A model generated the notes under the pieces. The model did no database searches. It saw only the letters and a program-made list of their open reading frames with translations, and was not told the DNA's origin. The position numbers and the translations under genes were made by a program. A stretch of 28,100 nt of DNA from Salinimicrobium sp964572365 (lineage in GTDB: Bacteria; Bacteroidota; Bacteroidia; Flavobacteriales; Flavobacteriaceae): the NCBI GenBank assembly GCA_964572365.1, contig CAZNFK010000021.1, positions 1 through 28,100 of the forward strand, given 5' to 3'. Shown piece by piece: positions 8,390-15,167 of the stretch (positions are counted from its first letter, which is position 1; the number at the start of each line of letters is the position of its first letter).

Positions 8390-9151
8390 TTAACGTGTTC
8401 TTCTTCGTCTGCTGTAACTGTAGCCTCTGCCTCTTCTTCTGCCGGTATCCTCGCTGCCGTTGAACTTATAGGTGAGGCTCAGGATGATCTGGCTAAGGCC
8501 TGCATCTTCCACGGTGGCGACATTGATACCGCCTTCCTCTCGGCCGATCTCAGAATTCAGCATATCCACTTTTTCAGGTTCAGATCCCGCTAAGCTGTAT
8601 TCGTATCGCAGGTCAAGACCTACCTGATTGAATTCACTTTTCAAACCTATCTGGAGATTTACGGGAATTGATGGTTCATTTAGACTGTTGCCTTTAATCC
8701 AGATATTCTCTTCCTGCTTTATAATGGTAGCTTCTTTATATTCAAGTTCATTTTTGAACATGGGAGAATATACAGGCCCTGCATAAAGTCCGCCAACATT
8801 CCCGAAATTGTAGCCTACCAGGAACGGGAGATCCAGTTTTTTAATGGAATAAACCGAGCTCTTGTTGGGAAAAATGAATTCTGATTGAATGGAGGTGTAC
8901 ACTAGCTCGGGTCTCAGGAAAAAGTCTCCAAAACCCACTTCGAGGAATCCTCCACCGTGGTATCCGGTTTTGGTTTGGCCCTGTGAAGTTCCCGTCCAGT
9001 AGACGTACTCTCCGTTCTCTTTAAAAGATTCGCCGCGTATTTGTCCGCCACTGGTAAAGTTCGTTCCGGCCTTTAAGCCGTAGGTAAAGTCCTGGGCATT
9101 GCCCAGTGTTATCCCCGTAAGGATAAGCATAGTGGTTAAGTAAAGTTTCAT
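8390..9151 (-). CDS. PorT-like outer-membrane beta-barrel protein (paralogue B)
   Basis: 253 residues with a signal peptide ending at NAQ, then DFTYGLKAGTNFTSGGQIRG. This matches the downstream paralogue strand for strand (GLK.G.N.., FFLRPELVYT, LDLPFLVGYN, YAGPVYS, VGLDLRYEYS). Like its sibling it carries a basic tail after the last strand (LTYKFNGSED, then GRRRGRGYSYSRRRRTR), here longer. The pair is a tandem duplication in the same orientation with a 154-base spacer and no obvious terminator between them, so they may share a transcript. Exact function is unknown. Confidence 0.8.
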   Translation of the reverse strand: MKLYLTTMLILTGITLGNAQDFTYGLKAGTNFTSGGQIRGESFKENGEYVYWTGTSQGQTKTGYHGGGFLEVGFGDFFLRPELVYTSIQSEFIFPNKSSVYSIKKLDLPFLVGYNFGNVGGLYAGPVYSPMFKNELEYKEATIIKQEENIWIKGNSLNEPSIPVNLQIGLKSEFNQVGLDLRYEYSLAGSEPEKVDMLNSEIGREEGGINVATVEDAGLSQIILSLTYKFNGSEDTGRRRGRGYSYSRRRRTR

Positions 9152-9213
9152 AAGATTGGGGGGTTATCTTATTCAAGTTTCCTTTTCAGGAATAAATATG
9201 CAGCAGTTTATTT

Positions 9214-9438
9214 TTACTGCTGTGTCTGGTCATCTGTTTCATGTATTTCTTCATGGATCTCGCGCTCCACCTCCTCGGCACCTTCCTCTATTTCTTCAGC
9301 GGCGCGCTCGGTTCCTTCTTCAATATCTTCTCCAATGGCTTCAATAGCCTCCTCTGTCTTTTCTTCGGTGGTCTCCCTGCAAGAGTAGGTGGAGAAAACA
9401 AATCCTGCTAAAACAAAACTCAGAAATAACTTTTTCAT
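9214..9438 (-). CDS. Small Glu-rich lipoprotein (paralogue A)
   Basis: 74 residues. The lipoprotein signal peptide MKKLFLSFVLAGFVFSTYSC places the lipidated Cys at 20, followed by RETTEEKTEEAIEAIGEDIE and a long, extremely acidic helical stretch ending HETDDQTQQ. It is nearly identical at both ends to the next gene upstream (9509-9760), so the two are tandem duplicates whose middle repeat units have drifted. Envelope location is clear; function is unknown. Comparable acidic lipoproteins are usually left as hypothetical. The gene starts 25 bases after a strong terminator. A weak TACCTTAA box lies just upstream, so its own promoter is uncertain. Confidence 0.7.
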   Translation of the reverse strand: MKKLFLSFVLAGFVFSTYSCRETTEEKTEEAIEAIGEDIEEGTERAAEEIEEGAEEVEREIHEEIHETDDQTQQ

Positions 9439-9462
9439 GATGTGTAAGATTTAAGGTAAAAA

Positions 9463-9488
9463 AAAGCCATAAGAATCCTTATGGCTTT
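9463..9488 (-). terminator. Terminator between the two Glu-rich lipoprotein genes
   Basis: AAAGCCATAAG (9463-9473) pairs perfectly with CTTATGGCTTT (9478-9488), loop AATC. On the minus strand a run of T follows. It ends the upstream paralogue and insulates or attenuates the downstream one. Confidence 0.85.
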
Positions 9489-9508
9489 AAATTTAATGAA
9501 AAATGCGA

Positions 9509-9760
9509 TTATTGCATATCATCAGTTTCATGAGCTTCTTCATGCACTTCTTCTTCGATCTCACCTTCAACTTCTTCTCCGGCTTGTTCTAATTCTTCAC
9601 CGGTTTCTTCCATTTCGGTTTCCATTTCTTCTCCGGCAGCTTCTACGTCTTCACCAACAGCTTCAACAGCCTCTTCGGTTTTTTCTTCGGTAGTTTCTCT
9701 ACAAGAGTAAATAGATAAAGTAAATGCAGCTACAAGTAAGCTTAAAAATAATTTTTTCAT
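9509..9760 (-). CDS. Small Glu-rich lipoprotein (paralogue B)
   Basis: 83 residues. The signal peptide MKKLFLSLLVAAFTLSIYSC has its lipobox Cys at 20, then RETTEEKTEEAVEAVGEDVE, a Glu/Met-rich repeat zone and HEEAHETDDMQ. Almost every residue after Cys20 is acidic or helix-favouring, so the mature part is likely an extended, highly charged helix. It is the longer of two tandem paralogues. It has the best promoter in the window (9785-9814) and its own terminator (9463-9488), so it is probably a monocistronic, well-expressed gene. Possible roles include cation binding or envelope spacing, neither of which the sequence proves. Confidence 0.75.
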   Translation of the reverse strand: MKKLFLSLLVAAFTLSIYSCRETTEEKTEEAVEAVGEDVEAAGEEMETEMEETGEELEQAGEEVEGEIEEEVHEEAHETDDMQ

Positions 9761-9784
9761 GGTAGTATGTTTAATTAGTTAAGA

Positions 9785-9814
9785 CAAATTTAAACTAATT
9801 TTTAAATATCCAAA
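9785..9814 (-). promoter_or_regulatory. Consensus promoter of Glu-rich lipoprotein B
   Basis: The minus strand shows TTTG (9811-9814), 18 bases, then TAAATTTG (9785-9792), an exact match to the Bacteroidota -33/-7 promoter. The start codon lies 24 bases downstream of the -7 box. Confidence 0.75.
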
Positions 9815-9852
9815 GAAGTCTTTGAAGAAACTGCATTTAGGATGTCCTTGTC

Positions 9853-11106
9853 TTATACCGTCTTTTCTTCTGAAGAAGACAGTAAATAATTGAGTATGAC
9901 CTCAGTAGCGCCGGTGCTGTTGTTCACAAAATGTTCGCAGATCCTCCCGGTTTTGCTGCGGAAATCCCCGTCGGTTACCAGTTTCTGAAAAGTTGCCGCA
10001 AGTTCCTCTTTATCGGCTACAGAAAACAATCCTCCCAGCTGCCGAAGTTGGGTGGCTTCGGGAAATTTGGTGTAATTTTTTCCGATGATCACCGGCACCC
10101 CGAATGTGGCCGGTTCCAGGATGTTATGCAGCCCAGTGTTTCCTGCTGCCCCTCCTACATATGCAATATCGGCATAGCTGTAGAGTTTGGTGAGCAACCC
10201 AATGGTATCCACGATCATCACCCGGAACTCCATTAATTTCTTTCCTTCTTTTTCTGAAAATAGTACCGTTTTTACCCGGAGTTTTTCCTGAAGGGACTTG
10301 ATCTTTTCAGGCTTCAAAGTGTGAGGCGCGATAAGGAATTTTACTTTTTCGGGTGCCGAATTGATGTATTCCACCAGCAGGTCCTCATCTTCGGGCCAGG
10401 TGCTTCCTGCCACCACCCCTAATTCCCCATTTTTGAATTCTTCGGCAAAAGTCAATTCGTTGTTCTGAGCTATCTGGCTGGAAACCCTGTCGAATCTGGT
10501 ATCTCCGCTCACGGTGACATTTTCAAAACCTAAAGAATTCAGTAGCATTTTTGAAGACTCATTCTGTAAAAAGAAGTGATCAAAAGTTTTTAAATAGGAA
10601 CGCATCCAACCCCCGAAAGGTTTGAAAAATACCTGCTCCTTTCTAAAAGCACCCGAAACCAGCAGGGTAGAAATCTGGCGACGGGAAAGCTCGGCGAGAA
10701 AGTTTGGCCAGAATTCGTATTTTATGAACAAAGCCCAGTCGGGATGCACCAGGTCGAGGAACCTGGCTGCATTTTCTCTGGTGTCAAGCGGAAGATAGAC
10801 CACCACGTCCACCAGGGAAGATTTTTTCTTTACCTCATAACCCGAAGGGGAGAAGAATGTGAGGACGATCTTATGCTTCGGGAAATGCTTTTTTACAGCC
10901 TCTATTACCGGCACTGCCTGTTCATATTCACCCAGGGACGCCGCATGAAACCAGAAGGTCTTATCTTCGGCAGAAATCATTTCCTCCAGCCTGGAAAAGG
11001 TGCTTTTTCGGCCTTCGATAAAAAGCTTCATCTTGTCACTGAAAAAACCACTGACCGGAAGGATCTTTTCGGTGGTTTTGACCAGGAAATTGTAAAGAAA
11101 TTGCAA
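9853..11106 (-). CDS. waaA: 3-deoxy-D-manno-octulosonic acid (Kdo) transferase
   Basis: WaaA transfers Kdo from CMP-Kdo to lipid A precursor at the cytoplasmic face of the inner membrane. Family marks are FHAASLGEYEQ with the catalytic Glu (residue 60 from the start used here), LTFFSPSGYEV, IKYEFWPNF, the glycosyltransferase-B hinge VSGDTRFDRV, GSTWPEDE, and the C-terminal nucleotide-binding YVGGAAGNTGLHNILEP. The open frame begins at an ATG at 11178, but those 24 extra codons overlap the divergent promoter at 11143-11172 and do not resemble the family. A TTG start at 11106 (LQFLYNFLV), giving 417 residues, matches the usual N-terminal hydrophobic anchor. It is divergent from a sugar aminotransferase gene, and both fit envelope glycan synthesis. 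Confidence 0.9.
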   Translation of the reverse strand: MQFLYNFLVKTTEKILPVSGFFSDKMKLFIEGRKSTFSRLEEMISAEDKTFWFHAASLGEYEQAVPVIEAVKKHFPKHKIVLTFFSPSGYEVKKKSSLVDVVVYLPLDTRENAARFLDLVHPDWALFIKYEFWPNFLAELSRRQISTLLVSGAFRKEQVFFKPFGGWMRSYLKTFDHFFLQNESSKMLLNSLGFENVTVSGDTRFDRVSSQIAQNNELTFAEEFKNGELGVVAGSTWPEDEDLLVEYINSAPEKVKFLIAPHTLKPEKIKSLQEKLRVKTVLFSEKEGKKLMEFRVMIVDTIGLLTKLYSYADIAYVGGAAGNTGLHNILEPATFGVPVIIGKNYTKFPEATQLRQLGGLFSVADKEELAATFQKLVTDGDFRSKTGRICEHFVNNSTGATEVILNYLLSSSEEKTV

Positions 11107-11142
11107 AGTAGTACGTTTGGGTGCTAAATTAAGAAAATAGGC

Positions 11143-11172
11143 TTGGGGAAAGTGGCTTTCTTTGTATTTTCG
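11143..11172 (+). promoter_or_regulatory. Promoter of the DegT-type aminotransferase gene
   Basis: TTG (11143-11145), 19 bases, then TATTTTCG (11165-11172), one base from TAnnTTTG. The start codon at 11193 follows 20 bases later. Its position argues for the shorter waaA start. Confidence 0.55.
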
Positions 11173-11192
11173 TGGCACCTGAATTTAATAGA

Positions 11193-12326
11193 ATGAAAAA
11201 AATACAAATGGTTGACCTTAAGGGTCAATACGATAAAATAAAGGACGGGGTGAATGCTTCCATGATGGAAGTCCTGGATACGACAGCTTTCATAAACGGC
11301 CCCGAAGTTCATGCTTTTCAAAAGGAACTGGAAGATTATTTGAATGTTAAACATGTCATTCCCTGTGCCAACGGTACAGATGCCTTGCAAATTGCCATGA
11401 TGGGTCTTGGGTTAAAACCCGGAGATGAGGTGATCACGGCCGATTTTACCTTCGCGGCTACCGTAGAGGTCATTGCCCTTTTACAGTTAACCCCTGTGCT
11501 GGTAGATGTTGAAAAGGATACTTTCAACATAGATCCTGAAGCCATTAAAAGAGCCATAACTCCAAAGACCAAAGCCATAGTGCCGGTACATCTTTTTGGA
11601 CAGTCGGCAAACATGGATGCCATTATGGAGATCGCGGAGGAACACGACCTTTACGTGATCGAAGACAATGCCCAGGCTATAGGAGCGAACTACCACTTCA
11701 AGAACGGGGAAACTAAAAAAGCAGGAGCCATTGGCCATGTGGCCTCCACCTCTTTTTTCCCGTCAAAGAACCTTGGGTGCTATGGAGACGGCGGTGCCAT
11801 TTTCACCAATGACGATGACCTGGCGCACACCATAAGAGGTATTGTGAACCACGGGATGTACGAGCGCTATCACCATGATGTAGTGGGGGTGAATTCCCGC
11901 CTGGACAGTCTGCAGGCGGTGGTGCTGCGGGCAAAGCTTCCGCTTTTGGACAGTTATAACAAGGCAAGACAGGAAGCTGCTAAGAAGTATTCCGAAGCCT
12001 TTAAGGGGCAGGAAAATATTGAGGTGCCTTACACTCAAAGTTCAGAAGATACCCATGTGTACCACCAGTATACCCTTAAGATCCTGAACGGAAAAAGAGA
12101 TGCGCTGGTAAAGCATTTGAATGACAATGGAATTCCATGCGGGGTGTATTACCCGATTCCGCTGCACAGCCAGAAAGCTTACAAAGATGAGAGGTACCGG
12201 GAAGAGGATTTTCCGGTGACCAATCAGCTGGTAAGGGAAGTGATCTCCCTGCCTATGCATACCGAACTGGACGAGGAGCAGATCAACTTCATTACAAAGA
12301 CTGTCATAGAGTTTGTAAAAGAATAG
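11193..12326 (+). CDS. DegT/DnrJ/EryC1/StrS-family PLP-dependent sugar aminotransferase
   Basis: 377 residues. Members of this family transaminate keto-sugar nucleotides, usually with glutamate as donor. Visible hallmarks are CANGTDALQIAM (phosphate cup), GDEVITADFTFAAT, PVHLFGQSANMD, VIEDNAQAIGA (Asp contacting the pyridine N) and the PLP lysine in SFFPSKNLGCYGDGG at about residue 192. NGTDALQ and HLFGQ are typical of the WbpE/WlbC-like branch acting on UDP-amino-uronic acids, so a role in O-antigen, capsule or glycoprotein sugars is likely, but the substrate cannot be fixed. The ATG at 11193 is preferred to an in-frame start seven codons upstream because the latter overlaps the -7 box. It is divergent from waaA. 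Confidence 0.9.
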   Translation: MKKIQMVDLKGQYDKIKDGVNASMMEVLDTTAFINGPEVHAFQKELEDYLNVKHVIPCANGTDALQIAMMGLGLKPGDEVITADFTFAATVEVIALLQLTPVLVDVEKDTFNIDPEAIKRAITPKTKAIVPVHLFGQSANMDAIMEIAEEHDLYVIEDNAQAIGANYHFKNGETKKAGAIGHVASTSFFPSKNLGCYGDGGAIFTNDDDLAHTIRGIVNHGMYERYHHDVVGVNSRLDSLQAVVLRAKLPLLDSYNKARQEAAKKYSEAFKGQENIEVPYTQSSEDTHVYHQYTLKILNGKRDALVKHLNDNGIPCGVYYPIPLHSQKAYKDERYREEDFPVTNQLVREVISLPMHTELDEEQINFITKTVIEFVKE

Positions 12327-12376
12327 ATGTAGACTTTGCAAATCAAAATGTAGGCTGTCTAAAAAGTCAGTATTTC

Positions 12377-12460
12377 GTCAAGCTGTCCCGGAGGTTCGGG
12401 AGTATCAGCTTCCAATTGATATTTCAATTAGTTTGGATCCTGAAATAAATTCAGGAGGAC
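12377..12460. repeat. Imperfect palindromic repeat element (REP-like)
   Basis: Two hairpins lie back to back: TCCCGGAGGTTCGGGA around 12386-12401 and CCTGAAATAAATTCAGG at 12439-12455. The whole is bounded by GTCA at 12377 and GGAC at 12460. The CCTGAA/TTCAGG half resembles dispersed palindromes I recall from Flavobacteriia chromosomes. Just upstream, 12352-12368 reads GGCTGTCTAAAAAGTCA, similar to terminator or element ends. The element lies in the 306-base gap between the aminotransferase and the next gene; the rest of that gap is the fabD remnant. Confidence 0.45.
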
Positions 12461-12489
12461 GTGTACCATGTTTTTTAAATGGCCTTTCT

Positions 12490-12632
12490 TTATCTGATCT
12501 CCAGAAGATATATAGAACTCACCTCCGCATTCAGGTCTATTTTTCTAAAGAGGCCTTGTAAGGTTTTTCCGGATCCAACTTTAATATTTTCAGTATATTG
12601 CTCCATACAACCATCTTTTTGAATTTTTTGAC
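12490..12632 (-). pseudogene. Decayed duplicate of the 3' end of fabD
   Basis: Read on the minus strand, this stretch encodes KVGSGKTLQGLFRKIDLNAE followed by VSS. It aligns with the end of the intact fabD (13604-14485), EVGPGKVLQGLVKKIDRNAE plus VSS: 17 of 23 residues are identical. After VSS it diverges (IYLLEIR) and stops at 12490. Upstream, similarity is patchy (KDG, with about four extra codons) and can be traced at DNA level to just before the start codon at 12633. Only the last ~45 codons are present, with no start, so it is a remnant. The GPGK motif is altered to GSGK. It is in the same orientation as intact fabD, so a gene now sits between two fabD 3' ends. Confidence 0.75.
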
Positions 12633-13520
12633 ATGAAAAAAATTTACTTCTTCTTTTTATTTTTTGGCCCTTTCTTATTTGCTCAAAACCAGATTTCTCA
12701 AGTTGATGTACAGAAGATAGAGGCAGATTCAGACGTCGATTTCATCACGGCCTTAGCTCAAATCGATACCACATTAACCAAAGAGCGGATTCTGGAGTTT
12801 AAAGAATCTATAAAACAATTTGTAGAGGCTGTTCCGGAAAAAGAAGAGAAGGACAGAAGAGAGGAAAAAAGGATTAGAAAGATATACAACCAGGTTCACG
12901 AAAAATTTTTTAAGAAATATGAAGATGTAGCATTTTTCCCTGAATTGGTAAAGGAAGGAGTTTACAACTGTGTGACGGCCACGGCTCTTTATGCTGCGAT
13001 TTTTGAAGATTTGAACATCCCCTTCGAAGTAAAGGAGGCTCCTGCACATGTTTACCTTATCGCATATCCAAAAAGTCTTAGAATTTATCTGGAGACTACT
13101 GTTCCCGGTAGGTATGGTTTCTTTTCTATAAGTGAGAAGCAAAGGAAAAAAGCTGTGGATGAATTGATCGAATTAAAGCTCGTGACTTCTGAAGAAGTCA
13201 GGGAAAAGGGTTATTCCCAGGTTTATCAGGATTACTTTTTTGGAACNNNNNNNNNNNNNNNNNNNNNNNNNNNNNNNNNNNNNNNNNNNNNNNNNNNNNN
13301 NNNNNNNNNNNNNNNNNNNNNNNNNNNNNNNNNNNNNNNNNNNNNNGATCCGCAGGCAAGAAAAGCCCTTTATCTTACTGCCGGTCGTTACTATTACGGG
13401 CAAAAGAGGTATAGGGAAGCATTAACACGATTCCAAAAAGGACATTCCTATAATCCATCTGATGCGGAATTAAGCAAAATGGTTCGATGGGTAAAAGAAG
13501 ATATGAGCAAAAGAGAGTGA
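12633..13520 (+). CDS. Secreted transglutaminase-like/TPR protein, interrupted by an assembly gap
   Basis: The signal peptide MKKIYFFFLFFGPFLFAQ is followed by a helical region. Then comes a papain/transglutaminase-like core, with Cys113 in YNCVTATALYAAIF, His139 in EAPAHVYL and an acidic residue in YLETTVPG where the family has Asp. This resembles the SirB1/transglutaminase-core proteins, which often carry TPRs. After the gap, TAGRYYYGQKRYREALTRFQ looks like a tetratricopeptide repeat. The 100-N run (13247-13346) is of arbitrary length, so the number of missing residues and the continuity of the frame are unproven. The start codon abuts the fabD remnant. The gene converges on intact fabD with a shared terminator. 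Substrate and role are unknown. Confidence 0.7.
   Translation: MKKIYFFFLFFGPFLFAQNQISQVDVQKIEADSDVDFITALAQIDTTLTKERILEFKESIKQFVEAVPEKEEKDRREEKRIRKIYNQVHEKFFKKYEDVAFFPELVKEGVYNCVTATALYAAIFEDLNIPFEVKEAPAHVYLIAYPKSLRIYLETTVPGRYGFFSISEKQRKKAVDELIELKLVTSEEVREKGYSQVYQDYFFGXXXXXXXXXXXXXXXXXXXXXXXXXXXXXXXXXXDPQARKALYLTAGRYYYGQKRYREALTRFQKGHSYNPSDAELSKMVRWVKEDMSKRE
13247..13346. other. Assembly gap of 100 N
   Basis: A round-number run of N inside a coding region, which is a scaffolding placeholder. True length and content are unknown. Repeated TPR sequence is a plausible cause of the failed join. Confidence 0.98.
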
Positions 13521-13554
13521 AAAAGGTTTTCACTGCAAAAAAGATTAAATAAAA

Positions 13555-13578
13555 AGCCGGATGATCTCTCATCCGGCT
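13555..13578. terminator. Bidirectional terminator between the transglutaminase-like gene and fabD
   Basis: AGCCGGATGA (13555-13564) pairs perfectly with TCATCCGGCT (13569-13578) around TCTC. T-rich sequence follows on the plus strand and on the minus strand, so it can serve both convergent genes. Confidence 0.88.
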
Positions 13579-13603
13579 GTTTATTTTTTTCTACAATAGA
13601 AGG

Positions 13604-14485
13604 TTAGAACTCCGCAGAGCTCACCTCGGCATTTCGATCAATCTTCTTAACAAGCCCTTGCAGAACCTTACCCGGACCAACTTCAATGAATTCAGTAGCT
13701 CCATCCTTGATCATGTTTTGAACGCTTTGTGTCCACTTCACCGGAGCGGTGAGTTGGAAAATGAGGTTTTTCTTGATCTCCTCAGGATCGGTCACCGCAA
13801 AAGTGCTCACGTTCTGGTAGATGGGGCAAATGGGTTTTCCAAATTTTGTTTCCTCAATTGCAGCCGCAAGTTCTTCCCTGGCGGGTTCCATCAATGGAGA
13901 ATGAAAAGCTCCGCCTACCGGAAGTATCATCGCCCTGCGGGCACCTCTTTCCTTCAGTTCTTCGCAAGCCTTTTCCACTGCGAGTTGCTCTCCCGAGATC
14001 ACTAATTGTCCCGGGCAATTATAGTTCGCGGCAACCACAATTCCCTTGGTGTCAGCACAGATCGCCTCTACCATAGAGTCTTCCAGTCCAAGTACTGCGG
14101 CCATGGTAGATTCCTCCAGTTCACAGGCGTGTTGCATGGCCAAAGCTCTTTTTGAGACCAGTTTTAATCCGTCCTCAAAATCCAGAACCTTGTTGGCTAC
14201 CAGGGCAGAGAATTCTCCCAGGGAGTGACCGGCAACCATATCGGGTTTAAAGGAATCTCCCAAAACCTTGCTTAGGATCACCGAATGCAGAAAGATAGCC
14301 GGTTGGGTCACTTTTGTCTTTTTAAGGTCATCTGCCGTTCCGTTGAACATGACATTGGTAATGGAAAAACCTAAGATCTCATTGGCTCTTTCGAACATTT
14401 CTTTCGCGAGAGAAGATTTCTCGTAAAGATCCTGTCCCATCCCTTTGAATTGCGCGCCCTGTCCGGGAAAAATATATGCCTTCAT
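13604..14485 (-). CDS. fabD: Malonyl-CoA:ACP transacylase
   Basis: 293 residues. FabD loads malonyl groups from CoA onto acyl carrier protein for fatty-acid synthesis in the cytoplasm. It has the N-terminal FPGQGAQFKGMGQDL, the nucleophile Ser88 in AGHSLGEFSAL, the malonyl-binding Arg region KRALAMQ, and catalytic His195 in GGAFHSPLM. The C-terminal FIEVGPGKVLQGLVKKID completes the family pattern, and the length is normal. It is a single gene with its own -7 box upstream and a shared terminator downstream. A decayed copy of its last ~45 codons lies 1 kb away at 12490-12632, on the far side of the transglutaminase-like gene. Confidence 0.96.
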   Translation of the reverse strand: MKAYIFPGQGAQFKGMGQDLYEKSSLAKEMFERANEILGFSITNVMFNGTADDLKKTKVTQPAIFLHSVILSKVLGDSFKPDMVAGHSLGEFSALVANKVLDFEDGLKLVSKRALAMQHACELEESTMAAVLGLEDSMVEAICADTKGIVVAANYNCPGQLVISGEQLAVEKACEELKERGARRAMILPVGGAFHSPLMEPAREELAAAIEETKFGKPICPIYQNVSTFAVTDPEEIKKNLIFQLTAPVKWTQSVQNMIKDGATEFIEVGPGKVLQGLVKKIDRNAEVSSAEF

Positions 14486-14504
14486 TGTTTGATATTTTAG
14501 AGAG

Positions 14505-14512
14505 CAAAATTA
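14505..14512 (-). promoter_or_regulatory. -7 box of fabD
   Basis: The minus strand reads TAATTTTG, an exact TAnnTTTG match, 19 bases before the start codon. No convincing -33 TTG is seen. Confidence 0.45.
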
Positions 14513-14527
14513 ATAAAATAAAAAAAA

Positions 14528-14552
14528 CCTTATAACATGTCGGGTTACAAGG
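14528..14552 (-). terminator. Terminator of the flavin split-barrel gene
   Basis: CCTTATAAC (14528-14536) pairs with GTTACAAGG (14544-14552) with one internal mismatch. On the minus strand a long T tract follows. It lies between the split-barrel gene and fabD, which argues against co-transcription. Confidence 0.7.
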
Positions 14553-14575
14553 CTAAGATTCTTAAAGTGGGAGAA

Positions 14576-15076
14576 TTACAGGTTCAGTTTACCTTTTTCA
14601 CCAATGTCCTGTTCGTTTCCGGTTACGGCTCCTACACCCATTTTTAAAAGGGTGACATATTTATTCGTTTTTGTATCCCAGTAATAAGCTTCCTGAGGTT
14701 TTATCTTGATCGCTGTAAGGTTGGGGTCATTCTTGCCTTCAAAATAATTGTCATCGGCTTTATTATAAAGGTCATCCAGGATGCTTTTTTGAGTGGTGAT
14801 CTCAGCTTCGCCATAGACGCTTAAATATTCCATGTCCGAAGGCTCACTATAGAGCAGTTGCACATCGTTGTTCTTCAAAAGGTCATTGTTATGGTCACTG
14901 TTTCGCAGGCTCAAAAACCAGATATTTCCCTCCTGGTCCACTTTTTTAGAGGTCATGGGAACTGCGCTTATCGGTTTCCTGTTGAAGCCTGTGATCATCA
15001 TGGCGATCTTTATATCTTCCACCAGTTGCCGCAATTTTTTTCTTGATTCTTCTTTATTCAATTTTTCCGTACTCAT
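14576..15076 (-). CDS. Pyridoxamine-5'-phosphate-oxidase-like (general stress protein 26 type) split-barrel protein
   Basis: 166 residues of the FMN-binding split-barrel fold. The strand pattern AMMITGFNRKPISAVPMTSK, then GNIWFLSLRNSDHNNDLLKN and EYLSVYGEAEI is that of the Pyridox_ox_2/general stress protein 26 group. In that group the N-terminal part covers a flavin, and physiological substrates are usually undefined. True PdxH is longer and carries a characteristic C-terminal pocket not seen here, so vitamin B6 synthesis is not inferred. It is monocistronic by the look of its own terminator, and cytoplasmic. A stress-related redox or flavin-sequestering role is plausible but unproven. Confidence 0.8.
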   Translation of the reverse strand: MSTEKLNKEESRKKLRQLVEDIKIAMMITGFNRKPISAVPMTSKKVDQEGNIWFLSLRNSDHNNDLLKNNDVQLLYSEPSDMEYLSVYGEAEITTQKSILDDLYNKADDNYFEGKNDPNLTAIKIKPQEAYYWDTKTNKYVTLLKMGVGAVTGNEQDIGEKGKLNL

Positions 15077-15167
15077 AATATTTTTTTTGTAATTAATTAA
15101 ATATAAATGAATTAACGGTGACGGCTCTCTAAAGAACTGCTAAAAGATAACAGAGGCTTGTTAACTT

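Noticed and set aside
9481..9693. Leucine/histidine-rich open frame on the plus strand
   Set aside because: It is the complement of the Glu-rich lipoprotein coding sequence (GAA/GAG read as TTC/CTC).
12352..12368. GGCTGTCTAAAAAGTCA as an insertion-sequence terminal repeat
   Set aside because: No matching inverted end or transposase remnant was found nearby. A similar string occurs in the etfA terminator, so it may just be terminator-like.
14576..15076. Assignment as PdxH (pyridoxine oxidase)
   Set aside because: The protein belongs to the short general stress protein 26-type split-barrel group and lacks the PdxH C-terminal signature.
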